Assembly: GCA_035528275.1 (NCBI GenBank)
Contig: DATKYV010000041.1
Coordinates: forward strand, 1 to 13,853
DNA from: DATKYV01 sp035528275
Lineage (GTDB): Bacteria; Acidobacteriota; Terriglobia; UBA7540
DNA: 13,853 bases
Reading direction: 5' to 3'
Shown: positions 1-7,140 of the stretch, in pieces
Numbering within the stretch: position 1 is the stretch's first letter
Layout: every line of letters starts with the position of its first letter
The notes under the pieces: generated by a model
Seen by the model: only the letters and a program-made list of their open reading frames with translations
What the model was told of the DNA's origin: nothing
Database searches by the model: none
Program-made: the position numbers and the translations under genes

Positions 1-4
1 ATAG

Positions 5-41
5 TCAGTGGCCAAAAGTGGTAGAAAGTAGTCGTAAGTGA
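5..41 (+). promoter_or_regulatory. Candidate MraZ-box array (four 7-mers at 10-bp spacing)
   Basis: Four related 7-mers start at 5, 15, 25 and 35, exactly 10 bp apart: TCAGTGG, AAAGTGG, AAAGTAG and TAAGTGA (consensus WAAGTGR). The series decays after about position 45. MraZ is known to bind direct repeats of about 10-bp period upstream of its own gene: TGGG-type boxes in E. coli and AAAGTG-type boxes in Mollicutes. The position 78 bp before mraZ fits autoregulation of the cluster. Alternatively this is the edge of a low-complexity AGT/TGA-rich intergenic element like the one before murC. The assignment is inference. Confidence 0.4.
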
Positions 42-75
42 AAAGTTGAGGACAAACTGAAGCGGTAAGTGGCGG

Positions 76-120
76 GTTTGAGAATTCTGAGAACACTGAG
101 AACAGTGAGAATCCTGAGAT
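76..120 (+). repeat. Five 9-bp direct repeats abutting the mraZ start
   Basis: Five consecutive 9-bp units, at 76, 85, 94, 103 and 112, fit the pattern NNNTGAGAA; the last ends in TGAGAT and supplies the first two bases of the mraZ ATG. The core TGAGAA is identical in the first four units and only the first three bases vary. The array occupies the place of the ribosome binding site, and the purine-rich GAGAA cores are the only Shine-Dalgarno-like sequence there. It could be an operator, a leader element or simple repeat DNA. Confidence 0.6.
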
Positions 121-559
121 GCTGCGCGGCAACTATCCGGCGACGGTCGATGGCAAAGGGCGGCTCAAAATTCCAACCGCCTTTAAGACCTTCCTGGATG
201 AGAACTACGGACCGGATTTTTACGTGACCAGTCTCGACGGTCAATCGGTTCGGATCTATCCGTTTTCCGTGTGGCGCGAGATTGAAGAGAAACTGGCGGC
301 GCTTCCGTCCATGAACAAAGCCAAGAAGAAATTCCTCGACCGCGCGAACTACTGGGGCCAGACGGCGCGCATGGATGGGCAGGGGAGAGTGCTGATTCCT
401 TCGCTCCTGCGCGAGGCCGCCGCGACACGAGGCGAAGTGGCGGTGATCGGCTACCTGAATTACCTCGACGTCTGGAACATGCAGCGCTTCCGCGAGCATA
501 TGGAGCAGAGCCCGTTCACGGAAGGCGACGAGCAGACGCTGAGCGATCTGGGAATTTAA
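119..559 (+). CDS. mraZ: MraZ, transcriptional regulator of the dcw cluster
   Basis: MraZ is a DNA-binding protein of the SpoVT/AbrB fold that forms ring-shaped oligomers and controls its own dcw operon. This 146-residue product has the family length and both half-domains, each with a DxxGR signature: DGKGRLKIP at residues 11-19 and DGQGRVLIP at 86-94. The N-terminus MLRGNYPATVD matches the usual family start, so the ATG at 119 is secure although there is no clear ribosome binding site. It is the first gene of the cluster, and its TAA abuts the ATG of rsmH with no gap, which implies translational coupling. In E. coli MraZ and RsmH act in opposition on cell growth. Phased repeats upstream (5-41, 76-120) are plausible autoregulatory sites. 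Confidence 0.96.
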   Translation: MLRGNYPATVDGKGRLKIPTAFKTFLDENYGPDFYVTSLDGQSVRIYPFSVWREIEEKLAALPSMNKAKKKFLDRANYWGQTARMDGQGRVLIPSLLREAAATRGEVAVIGYLNYLDVWNMQRFREHMEQSPFTEGDEQTLSDLGI

Positions 560-1435
560 ATGCACGTTCCCGTCCTGTTGCGGGAATCGCTGGAGTTCTT
601 GAGGGTTCGACCCGATGGCATCTACATCGACGCGACGCTGGGAGGCGGTGGCCATGCCGAAGCGATTCTCAAGGCTTTGCGGCATGGAAAGCTTCTGGCC
701 ATCGATTGCGATCCCGACGCCGCGGCCGAAGCGCGCAGGCGCTTGGAGCCCTACAAGGAAAGGCTGAACGTGTTCGAAGGGAATTTCGCAAACCTCGACG
801 AAGCGATGCGAGCCAACGCCCTCCCGCCCGCTGACGGCATTCTCGCCGATCTCGGATTGAGCTCGATGCAACTGGAGGACGCACAGCGAGGTTTCAGTTT
901 CAACCTGCCGGGTCCGCTGGACATGCGGATGGACCCCCACAGCCGCCTGACGGCCGGAGAGATCGTCAACCGGACGCCGGAACGCGACCTGGCTGACCTG
1001 ATTTTCAAGTTGGGGGAAGAGCGCTACTCGCGCCGCATAGCGCGAGCCCTTACAAAGGCCCGTCCGATTCGAACAACCACCGAACTGGCGCAGGTGGTGA
1101 CGCGAGCTATCCCCTCCCGGGCGGGCCTTTGTAAGGTGCATCCGGCGACGCGCACCTTCATGGCGCTGCGCATGGCCGTGAACCAGGAGCTGGAGAACCT
1201 GGAGACATTCCTTTCGAAAGTCCCGGACGCGCTGGCGCCGGGAGGGCGGGCGGTGTTCATCACCTTCCATTCCCTGGAAGACCGCCTGGTGAAGCACACC
1301 CTCCGCGCCTGGAAGCAGGCAGGGAATGTGGAAGTCCTCACTCGCAAGGTGGTCCGTCCGGGACCCGAGGAAGTCCAAAACAATCCGCGCTCTCGCAGCG
1401 CCAAGTTGCGGGCCGCGGAAAGATCAATGAATTAG
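560..1435 (+). CDS. rsmH: 16S rRNA m4C1402 methyltransferase RsmH (MraW)
   Basis: RsmH transfers a methyl group from S-adenosylmethionine to N4 of C1402 in the 16S rRNA decoding centre, acting on the small ribosomal subunit in the cytoplasm. The 291-residue length is close to the usual ~300. Family landmarks appear in order: the SAM-binding loop DATLGGGGHAEAIL (24-37), DLGLSSMQL, the LDMRMD segment, ERYSRRIARA, HPATRTFMALRMAVNQEL, FITFHSLEDRLVK and the C-terminal NPRSRSAKLRAAER. The ATG follows the mraZ stop directly, so the two are probably cotranslated. An unusual feature is a 19-bp imperfect inverted repeat inside the gene (1048-1066 with 1118-1136); its right arm encodes the AGLCK stretch just before HPATRTF. 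Confidence 0.97.
   Translation: MHVPVLLRESLEFLRVRPDGIYIDATLGGGGHAEAILKALRHGKLLAIDCDPDAAAEARRRLEPYKERLNVFEGNFANLDEAMRANALPPADGILADLGLSSMQLEDAQRGFSFNLPGPLDMRMDPHSRLTAGEIVNRTPERDLADLIFKLGEERYSRRIARALTKARPIRTTTELAQVVTRAIPSRAGLCKVHPATRTFMALRMAVNQELENLETFLSKVPDALAPGGRAVFITFHSLEDRLVKHTLRAWKQAGNVEVLTRKVVRPGPEEVQNNPRSRSAKLRAAERSMN
1048..1136. repeat. Imperfect inverted repeat inside rsmH (19-bp arms, 51-nt loop)
   Basis: The left arm, 1048-1066 (CCTTACAAAGGCCCGTCCG), is complementary to the right arm, 1118-1136 (CGGGCGGGCCTTTGTAAGG). The outer 15 bp pair perfectly, one position pairs as U-G, and three further pairs follow. Both arms lie in the rsmH frame, encoding roughly LTKARP and RAGLCK. The mRNA could fold into a strong hairpin here. 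Its origin is unknown. Confidence 0.85.
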
Positions 1436-1509
1436 GAGGCGAGAAGAGGGCGTCGGCGGAACGGCATCTGTTCGAAGCTCCGCCTCCACCCTCCGAACCC
1501 TGACATCCC

Positions 1510-2007
1510 ATGGCGACCGTTGCAATCACGATTCCCAGAGCGAGACGACGTCCCCGCTCGCAGCCGGCGACCGGCCGGGCCTGTGTGACGGACTTCTACT
1601 TTTTTGTCAAGCGCATCGACAACTCGCGGCTATTTCGCGAAGTGGACCGGGAGAAGCGCCGTGAATGTTTCTGTCTGCTGGGACTGGGCGTATTGGTTTT
1701 TCTTTTTGGTCTCGTCATTGCGTGGCAGCATTTCCAGTGTGTGCGGTACGGTTATCAGATTGAAGAATCCAAGGCGCAACGAGCCGCGATGGAGGAGTGG
1801 AGCCGTCAGCTTCGGCTCGAGCAGGCGTCTCTCGCGGATCCGCAGCGGATCGACACACTGGCGCGGCAAAAACTGGGGCTCGCCCCACCCGACCCGCAAC
1901 AGGTAATCCGCATGGATGGCGCGCGGAGGGGCGGCGGCGAGCTGGGAAGCCCGGAATTGGCGCGTAACTTCTCCGCCCTGGGCGGAGAGAATTCCCGCGG
2001 GCCTTAG
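1510..2007 (+). CDS. ftsL: FtsL-like bitopic divisome protein
   Basis: This is the short bitopic membrane protein that sits between rsmH and ftsI in dcw clusters. FtsL partners with FtsB/DivIC and FtsQ and helps activate FtsW-FtsI at the septum. The 165-residue product has a basic N-terminal cytoplasmic segment (1-52), one hydrophobic helix at about 53-72 (CFCLLGLGVLVFLFGLVIAW), a short charged, probably coiled-coil stretch at 80-108, and DPQRIDTLARQKLGLAPPDPQQVI (110-133), which resembles the conserved FtsL/DivIC end motif. A Gly/Ser-rich tail follows. The family is poorly conserved, so the call relies on topology, that motif and position. There is no clear Shine-Dalgarno before the ATG, and the true start could lie further in. 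The gene follows rsmH by 74 bp and abuts ftsI. Confidence 0.85.
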   Translation: MATVAITIPRARRRPRSQPATGRACVTDFYFFVKRIDNSRLFREVDREKRRECFCLLGLGVLVFLFGLVIAWQHFQCVRYGYQIEESKAQRAAMEEWSRQLRLEQASLADPQRIDTLARQKLGLAPPDPQQVIRMDGARRGGGELGSPELARNFSALGGENSRGP

Positions 2008-4074
2008 ATGATCCCTCGAATGTCCCGGCCCCGATCGGATGCTGGCGCCCGTCCCTCGACGACGGCGCGCAGCCTTCTGCTCGCCGGCTTCCTTGTCCTC
2101 TGGATGGTGGGTCTGGTCGCCCGACTCTATCACCTGCAAATCATTCAATACGTCGAACTACTTTCCCGCGCCCAACGCCAGCAGCAGCGCACCATTGAAG
2201 TCGCACCCAAGCGCGGCGTTATTGTCGACCGGCAGGGCCACCCGCTGGCCATGAGCCTGGCGGTGGACTCGATTTTCGCCGTGCCCTCGGAGATTCCCGA
2301 CCCGCCGATGGTGGCCAAGCTCCTGGGGCCGGTTTTGGGACTGGAATCCAGGGAACTGGAGGGGCGATTCAAAGCTTTCCGGTCATTCTGCTGGGTGAAG
2401 CGCAAAGTCTCCACTGAGGAGGCCACTCGCGTCCGTGCCCTCAACCTCAAGGGCGTCTACTTTCAAAAGGAAACCAAAAGGTTCTATCCCAAGGGCGAGC
2501 TCGCCGCCCACGTCCTGGGCCACGTCGGTTTGGATGAGACCGGGCTGGCCGGCCTCGAATACGGGATGGACGATGTCATCCGGGGAAAGCCCGGACGCGT
2601 CCTGGTGGCCTCCGACGCCCGACGACAATCCTTCCGCTCCACGGAATGGCAAGGGCAGGCGGGGAAGGACGTCGTCCTTACCCTCGACGAGAACATCCAG
2701 TACATCGCCGAGAAGGCGCTGGGAGAAGCGGTCAATCGTTGGAAAGCCGCCGGCGGGACGGTGATCGTCCAGAACCCGAACACGGGCGAGATTCTCGCCA
2801 TGGCAAACCAGCCCACGTTCGATCCCAACGAGTTCGCAAGAAGCAGTCCCGAAGCGCGCATCAACCGTGCCATCCACTGGGTATACGAGCCCGGCTCAAC
2901 CTTCAAGATCGTGACGGTCTCGGCGGCGCTGGAGGAAAAGCTCACCCGCCCCGACGAGGTCATCAATTGCCAGCAGGGAAGCATCGTGCTGGCGGGTCAC
3001 ACCATCAACGACCACGAACCTTTCGGCGACCTGCCCGTCCGCATGATCGTCGCCAAGTCCAGCGGCGTCGGAGTCATCAAGCTGGCGTTGCGCCTGGGCG
3101 AAGGCCGGCTCTATCGCTACATCCGCCAGTTTGGCTTCGGGTCGCGCACGGAGGCCGGGCTGCCGGGCGAAGAGCGCGGGTTGCTCAAGCCACCGCAATT
3201 CTGGTCCGGCATTTCCATCGGCGAGATTTCCATGGGGCAGGAGGTGGGAGTGACACCCCTGCAACTGACGGCGGCCTATTCGGCCATTGCCAACGGCGGA
3301 ATCCTTTTTCAACCACGCATCGTGCGCGACGTCTTCCGTGGCGACGAGCACGATCCGATTCCTCCCGCTCCCGGCCGGCGCGTAGTGAGCGCGCGCACGG
3401 CAGAGGAAATGACGGAGATGTTCGCCGAGGTCGTGCGGGTGGGCTCCGGCATCCCGGCGCGACCGGCGGGATACACAGCGGCGGGGAAGACGGGGACGGC
3501 GCAGAAGATCGACGCCTCCGGCAAGTATTCCAAGACGCACTACATCGCTTCTTTTGTGGGATTTGCTCCCGTGCCTCAGCCGGCGGCGACCATACTGGTG
3601 GTCATCGACGAGCCAATGGGGGCAATTTACGGGCGTGAAGTGGCAGCCCCGGTGTTCAGGGCCATCGCAGAGCAGACTCTGGGATATCTCAACGTGCCGC
3701 AAGACAATCCTTCCCGGTGGCCTCAGGGAGCTAAGTCCACACCCGCTGGGTCGTTCCGCCAGATACGGGACGATGGGGCGGGATCCCCCAATTTGGCGCC
3801 TGAACCGCTCGGGGTTGCCACTTCGCCCGTCAAAACCGTTTCTTTCACGAAATCCTCGGGTCGCGAGATTCCTGAAACCGTCGTGCTGGACGACGGCCCG
3901 CTGGTGACCGTCCCGGATCTCTCCGGCATGGCGGTCCGGCAAGTGGCCCGAGTTTGCCAGGAATTGGGGCTGGACCTCAACGTTCGCGGCACGGGGTTGG
4001 CCGTTGAACAATTTCCCGCGGCCAAGGCCCGGGTTGCATCCGGAACGCGCCTTCGGGTCATGTTTGCGCGCTGA
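2008..4074 (+). CDS. ftsI: FtsI/PBP3-type septal transpeptidase with C-terminal PASTA domain
   Basis: This is a class B penicillin-binding protein that crosslinks peptidoglycan stem peptides at the septum with FtsW. The 688-residue chain has a short basic N-terminus, one membrane anchor at about 22-40, the PBP dimerisation/pedestal region opened by RGVIVDRQGHPLA (69-81), a transpeptidase domain, a linker, and a single PASTA domain (about 631-688, beginning VTVPDLSG). The catalytic serine is S297 in STFK (297-300), and the KTG motif is K494-T495-G496. The second motif, normally SxN, reads S351-S352-G353, so the usual Asn is Gly; the surrounding VGVIKLALRLG is otherwise normal. The ATG directly follows the ftsL TAG. 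An in-frame ATG at 2020 is an alternative start. The PASTA tail is known in several phyla and may sense muropeptide or substrate. Confidence 0.95.
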   Translation: MIPRMSRPRSDAGARPSTTARSLLLAGFLVLWMVGLVARLYHLQIIQYVELLSRAQRQQQRTIEVAPKRGVIVDRQGHPLAMSLAVDSIFAVPSEIPDPPMVAKLLGPVLGLESRELEGRFKAFRSFCWVKRKVSTEEATRVRALNLKGVYFQKETKRFYPKGELAAHVLGHVGLDETGLAGLEYGMDDVIRGKPGRVLVASDARRQSFRSTEWQGQAGKDVVLTLDENIQYIAEKALGEAVNRWKAAGGTVIVQNPNTGEILAMANQPTFDPNEFARSSPEARINRAIHWVYEPGSTFKIVTVSAALEEKLTRPDEVINCQQGSIVLAGHTINDHEPFGDLPVRMIVAKSSGVGVIKLALRLGEGRLYRYIRQFGFGSRTEAGLPGEERGLLKPPQFWSGISIGEISMGQEVGVTPLQLTAAYSAIANGGILFQPRIVRDVFRGDEHDPIPPAPGRRVVSARTAEEMTEMFAEVVRVGSGIPARPAGYTAAGKTGTAQKIDASGKYSKTHYIASFVGFAPVPQPAATILVVIDEPMGAIYGREVAAPVFRAIAEQTLGYLNVPQDNPSRWPQGAKSTPAGSFRQIRDDGAGSPNLAPEPLGVATSPVKTVSFTKSSGREIPETVVLDDGPLVTVPDLSGMAVRQVARVCQELGLDLNVRGTGLAVEQFPAAKARVASGTRLRVMFAR

Positions 4075-4124
4075 GGATGGGGCGCGCCCGCCGCCAGGAC
4101 CAGCGGCGACCCCGCGAGGGTGGC

Positions 4125-4134
4125 GCGACGTCGC
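4125..4134. promoter_or_regulatory. Perfect 10-bp palindrome GCGACGTCGC before murE
   Basis: This perfect palindrome lies in the 83-bp ftsI-murE gap and ends 6 bp before the TACAAT box, where it would sit inside the promoter spacer. That position suits a repressor site, but short GC-rich palindromes arise by chance in such DNA. Confidence 0.25.
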
Positions 4135-4137
4135 AAG

Positions 4138-4146
4138 TGCTACAAT
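4138..4146 (+). promoter_or_regulatory. Possible extended -10 promoter for murE
   Basis: TGC followed by TACAAT (4141-4146) resembles an extended -10 element (TGnTATAAT). I see no convincing -35 box at 16-18 bp upstream (GGGTGG at 4118-4123), which extended -10 promoters can tolerate. Transcription would begin near 4153, giving murE (ATG 4158) a leader of only a few bases. The gap before murE is the longest between genes since 1509, which suits an internal promoter. Confidence 0.35.
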
Positions 4147-4157
4147 GCGAGTGAACG

Positions 4158-5669
4158 ATGAAATTGGGAGAACTCCTTCAGGGGGTCTCGAGCCTCGAGA
4201 TTGGCGCTCCTGCTGCCCTCGAAATCACTTCCTTGGCCTACGATTCGCGCCGGGTTGAACGCGGGACCCTCTTTTTTGCCATCCGCGGTGAGAAGGCTGA
4301 CGGCCATGACTTCATTCCACAAGCTCTGGAGCGCGGGGCCGCTGCTGTAGTCAGCGAACGCGCCGCGCCCGCGGACCTCGCCTCGCAGTGGGTTCGCGCT
4401 CCCCGAATCCGCCGGGCACTCGCCGCCGCCTCGCGTAATTTCTACGGTCGTCCCGATTCTCCACTTCAGCTCGTCGGAATCACCGGCACCAACGGCAAAA
4501 CCACCACGGCATATCTGCTGGAAAGCATCTTTCGCGCCGCGGGTATCCCCACCGGTCTTTTCGGCACCATCGAATACCGGTTTGGCGGGCGGACCCTGAC
4601 CGCCCTCAACACCACACCCGAATCGCTGGACTTGCTCGAGTGCCTTGCCGAGCTGGTTGGATCGGGTGGGAAGGCCGCGGTCATGGAAGTCTCCTCCCAC
4701 GCGCTGGCGCAGGAGCGGGTTTGGGGTTTACATTTTGCGGCCGCCGTCTTCACCAATCTCACCCAAGACCATCTGGACTACCACAAGGATTTTGAACACT
4801 ACTTCGCGGCCAAGCGGCGGCTCTTCGAGGGCCTGGGAGCCGGGCCGCCCGACCTGGCAGTGATCAATGCGGACGACGAGTGGGGGCGGCGGCTTATGGA
4901 TTTGCCCTTTGCCCGCCGGATAACCTACGGGATGAACTCTGGCGCGGGGGTTCGAGCCAAGGAGTTCCACCAGGACCTCTCAGGCCTTCGCGCCGTCGTA
5001 CAGACACCCATCGGAACGCTCGACATCGAATCGCCGCTGGTGGGCCGCGCCAATCTGGCCAACCTCCTGGCGGCGACGGCGACCGCGGTGGGAATGGGCG
5101 TGGAGGGCGCCAAGGTCAAGGAAGGCATCGCGGCGCTTGCGGTGGTGCCCGGGCGCTTCGAGCGGGTGGACGAGGGCCAGCCCTTCCTGGTAGTCGTGGA
5201 TTACGCGCACACGGACGACGCCCTGCGAAACGTTTTGAAGACCGCGCGGGAGCTCACCCGAAGGCGGCTGATCACGGTATTCGGTTGCGGGGGAGACCGC
5301 GACCGGACCAAGCGCCCCCTGATGGGCGAGGCGGCGGGCTCGCTGAGCGACCACGTTGTGCTCACCTCCGACAATCCTCGCACCGAGGACCCGCTCCTCA
5401 TCATGAACGACGTGCTTGTGGGATTGCAGAAGGCGGGAAAACCGTATGGGGTGGAGATCGACCGCGAGACGGCGATCCGCAAAGCCTTGGAGGCGGCCAG
5501 GGAAGGCGATGTGGTCGTCATCGCCGGGAAAGGTCACGAAACCTACCAGATTCTCAAGGACCGGAAGGTTCCCTTTGACGACCGCGAAGTGGCCCGGCGG
5601 GCCATTCGGGAGCTGGGCTATCGGCAGGAATCTCCCGATGAAGGGCGCTCGAACTCCGCCCGGCGGTAG
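4158..5669 (+). CDS. murE: UDP-MurNAc-L-Ala-D-Glu:meso-DAP ligase MurE
   Basis: MurE adds the third amino acid to the cytoplasmic UDP-MurNAc-dipeptide, using ATP. The 503-residue protein has the three Mur-ligase domains. The N-terminal UDP-binding domain includes LAYDSRRVERGTLFFAIRG. The central ATPase has the P-loop GTNGKTTT at 110-117, then NTTPESLDL, EVSSHAL and DHLDYH, and the AAKRRLF segment with the lysine normally carbamylated. The C-terminal domain has the DNPR motif at 405-408 and GKGHETYQ. DNPR is the established marker of meso-diaminopimelate specificity, as opposed to L-lysine enzymes. The gene follows ftsI by 83 bp and precedes murF by 46 bp. Tandem stops (TAG, TGA) close it. Confidence 0.97.
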   Translation: MKLGELLQGVSSLEIGAPAALEITSLAYDSRRVERGTLFFAIRGEKADGHDFIPQALERGAAAVVSERAAPADLASQWVRAPRIRRALAAASRNFYGRPDSPLQLVGITGTNGKTTTAYLLESIFRAAGIPTGLFGTIEYRFGGRTLTALNTTPESLDLLECLAELVGSGGKAAVMEVSSHALAQERVWGLHFAAAVFTNLTQDHLDYHKDFEHYFAAKRRLFEGLGAGPPDLAVINADDEWGRRLMDLPFARRITYGMNSGAGVRAKEFHQDLSGLRAVVQTPIGTLDIESPLVGRANLANLLAATATAVGMGVEGAKVKEGIAALAVVPGRFERVDEGQPFLVVVDYAHTDDALRNVLKTARELTRRRLITVFGCGGDRDRTKRPLMGEAAGSLSDHVVLTSDNPRTEDPLLIMNDVLVGLQKAGKPYGVEIDRETAIRKALEAAREGDVVVIAGKGHETYQILKDRKVPFDDREVARRAIRELGYRQESPDEGRSNSARR

Positions 5670-5698
5670 TGAGTTTCGGGGTCGGCGGTCGACATTCT

Positions 5699-5706
5699 GA
5701 GGTGAT
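5699..5706 (+). promoter_or_regulatory. Ribosome binding site of murF
   Basis: GAGGTGAT matches the anti-Shine-Dalgarno consensus and ends 9 bases before the ATG at 5716, which fixes the murF start. It is one of the few clear ribosome binding sites in this window. Confidence 0.7.
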
Positions 5707-5715
5707 AGGAAGACG

Positions 5716-7134
5716 ATGCAGTTGTCGCTCGAGGAGGTGGCGGCCATCCTGGGCGCCCCGTGTGGGGTCCCGGAGCGGAAGGCCCTGGGCTTCTCGATTG
5801 ACACGCGCACCCTCGCCCGGGGCGAGCTTTTTTTCGCCATACACGGTCCCAAGTTCGATGCGCACCAGTTCGTTCAGCAAGCCTTCGAGCGGGGCGCGGT
5901 CGCCGCCGTCGTTGAAGAGAAGTTCCGCGAAGGGCGAAGTGAAAACTGGGCGCAGGCCCTGATTCCGGTTGGGAACACCACTGAAGCGTTGCAACAGTTG
6001 GCGCGCGGAGTGCGCCGCAAGTGGGGCCGGCGGCTGGTGGCCATCACCGGCAGCAGCGGAAAGACCACCACCAAGGAGCTGATCGCCGCGGCCCTGGGCC
6101 GGCGCCTCGCGGTGCTGAAGTCACCGGGGAACCTGAACAATGATTTCGGTTTGCCGCTGGCGCTGCTGGCGTTGCAGCCCGAGCAGGATGTGGCGGTGAT
6201 GGAATTGGCGATGTCGGCTCCGGGAGAAATCGCCCGCCTGGCTCGGATTGCCGAGCCGCAGGTGGGAGTGGTTACCAACGTCGCGCCCGTGCACCTTGAG
6301 TTCTTTGAATCGGTGGACGCCATCGGCCGCGCCAAACGGGAGCTGGTCGACAACCTCTCCTCCGAGGGTGAAGGGGCCACCGTCGTCCTCAACCATGACG
6401 ACGCGCGGGTGCGGGCCTTCGCCGAAGGTTTCGCGGGGCACGTCGTGACCTTTGGCCTGACGGAAGGGGCGGATTTCCGCGGGCGGGATCTTCAGACCGC
6501 ACCCGGCAACGGAACCGTTTTCCGCGTCAAGGGGCCGCAGTTTGACGGTGAATTCTATTTGCCCTTACCGGGCCGGCACAATGTGCTGAACGGGCTGGCC
6601 GCCATTGCCGTGAGCAGTCTCTTCGGTTTGCCGCTGGGAGACATGCAGCGCGCCCTCGCGGAGTTTCAAACTTTACCTCAGCGGGGTGAAATTCTTACAC
6701 TGTCGGGAGGAGTGACGGTCATCAGCGACTGCTACAACTCGAATCCCGTCGCGATGGACAACATGCTGGATACCCTCGCTACTTGGCCCGCAGCGCGACG
6801 TATCGTGGTCGCCGGCGAGATGCGGGAGCTGGGACCCACTTCGCCGGATTGGCACCGCGAGGTTGGCCGCAAGTGCGTCCGCAGCGGCGTGGATTGGCTG
6901 CTTGCTGTTCGGGGTGACGCGCGCTTCTTCCTGGAAGGGGCCGTCGAAACAGGAATGCCCGCCGCGCAGGCGAGGTTCTTTGAGTCCCCCGAAGAGGCCG
7001 GGGAATTCTGCCGCGCGTTGCTGCGGCCCGCAGACGTGGTGCTGGTGAAGGGCTCCCGGGCGGTGGGGTTGGAAAAGGTCATTCAATTGCTGCATTCGAA
7101 TCTGGAGAACTCCTCCCGCGGGCGGGTTGAGTAA
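5716..7134 (+). CDS. murF: UDP-MurNAc-tripeptide--D-Ala-D-Ala ligase MurF
   Basis: MurF attaches the D-Ala-D-Ala dipeptide and completes the UDP-MurNAc-pentapeptide in the cytoplasm. The 472-residue chain shows the family order: an N-terminal domain with SIDTRTLARGELFFAIHG; the ATP-binding loop GSSGKTTTKE starting at residue 112; the MurF-typical NLNNDFGLPLALL and VTNVAPVHLEFF; GRAKREL with the probable carbamylated lysine; and a C-terminal domain with DCYNSNPVAM and a final VLVKGSRAVGLEK. The N-L-N-N-x-x-G-L-P signature separates it from MurC, MurD and MurE. The start is supported by the GAGGTGAT site at 5699. Only 6 bp separate its stop from mraY. Confidence 0.97.
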   Translation: MQLSLEEVAAILGAPCGVPERKALGFSIDTRTLARGELFFAIHGPKFDAHQFVQQAFERGAVAAVVEEKFREGRSENWAQALIPVGNTTEALQQLARGVRRKWGRRLVAITGSSGKTTTKELIAAALGRRLAVLKSPGNLNNDFGLPLALLALQPEQDVAVMELAMSAPGEIARLARIAEPQVGVVTNVAPVHLEFFESVDAIGRAKRELVDNLSSEGEGATVVLNHDDARVRAFAEGFAGHVVTFGLTEGADFRGRDLQTAPGNGTVFRVKGPQFDGEFYLPLPGRHNVLNGLAAIAVSSLFGLPLGDMQRALAEFQTLPQRGEILTLSGGVTVISDCYNSNPVAMDNMLDTLATWPAARRIVVAGEMRELGPTSPDWHREVGRKCVRSGVDWLLAVRGDARFFLEGAVETGMPAAQARFFESPEEAGEFCRALLRPADVVLVKGSRAVGLEKVIQLLHSNLENSSRGRVE

Positions 7135-7140
7135 GGACCC

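Noticed and set aside
5..1378. Long open frame (457 codons) on the minus strand opposite mraZ and rsmH
   Set aside because: Both + strand genes carry unmistakable family motifs over the whole stretch. Long antisense frames are common opposite GC-rich genes, and this one shows no recognisable domain.
1435..1487. Possible hairpin GGAGGCG/CGCCTCC between rsmH and ftsL, as terminator or attenuator
   Set aside because: The 7-bp arms are 39 bases apart, no T-run follows, and GC-rich DNA gives such matches often.
2646..3638. 330-codon + strand frame inside ftsI in another phase
   Set aside because: It is Arg/Gly-rich, overlaps the transpeptidase domain whose motifs are intact in the main frame, and resembles no known protein.
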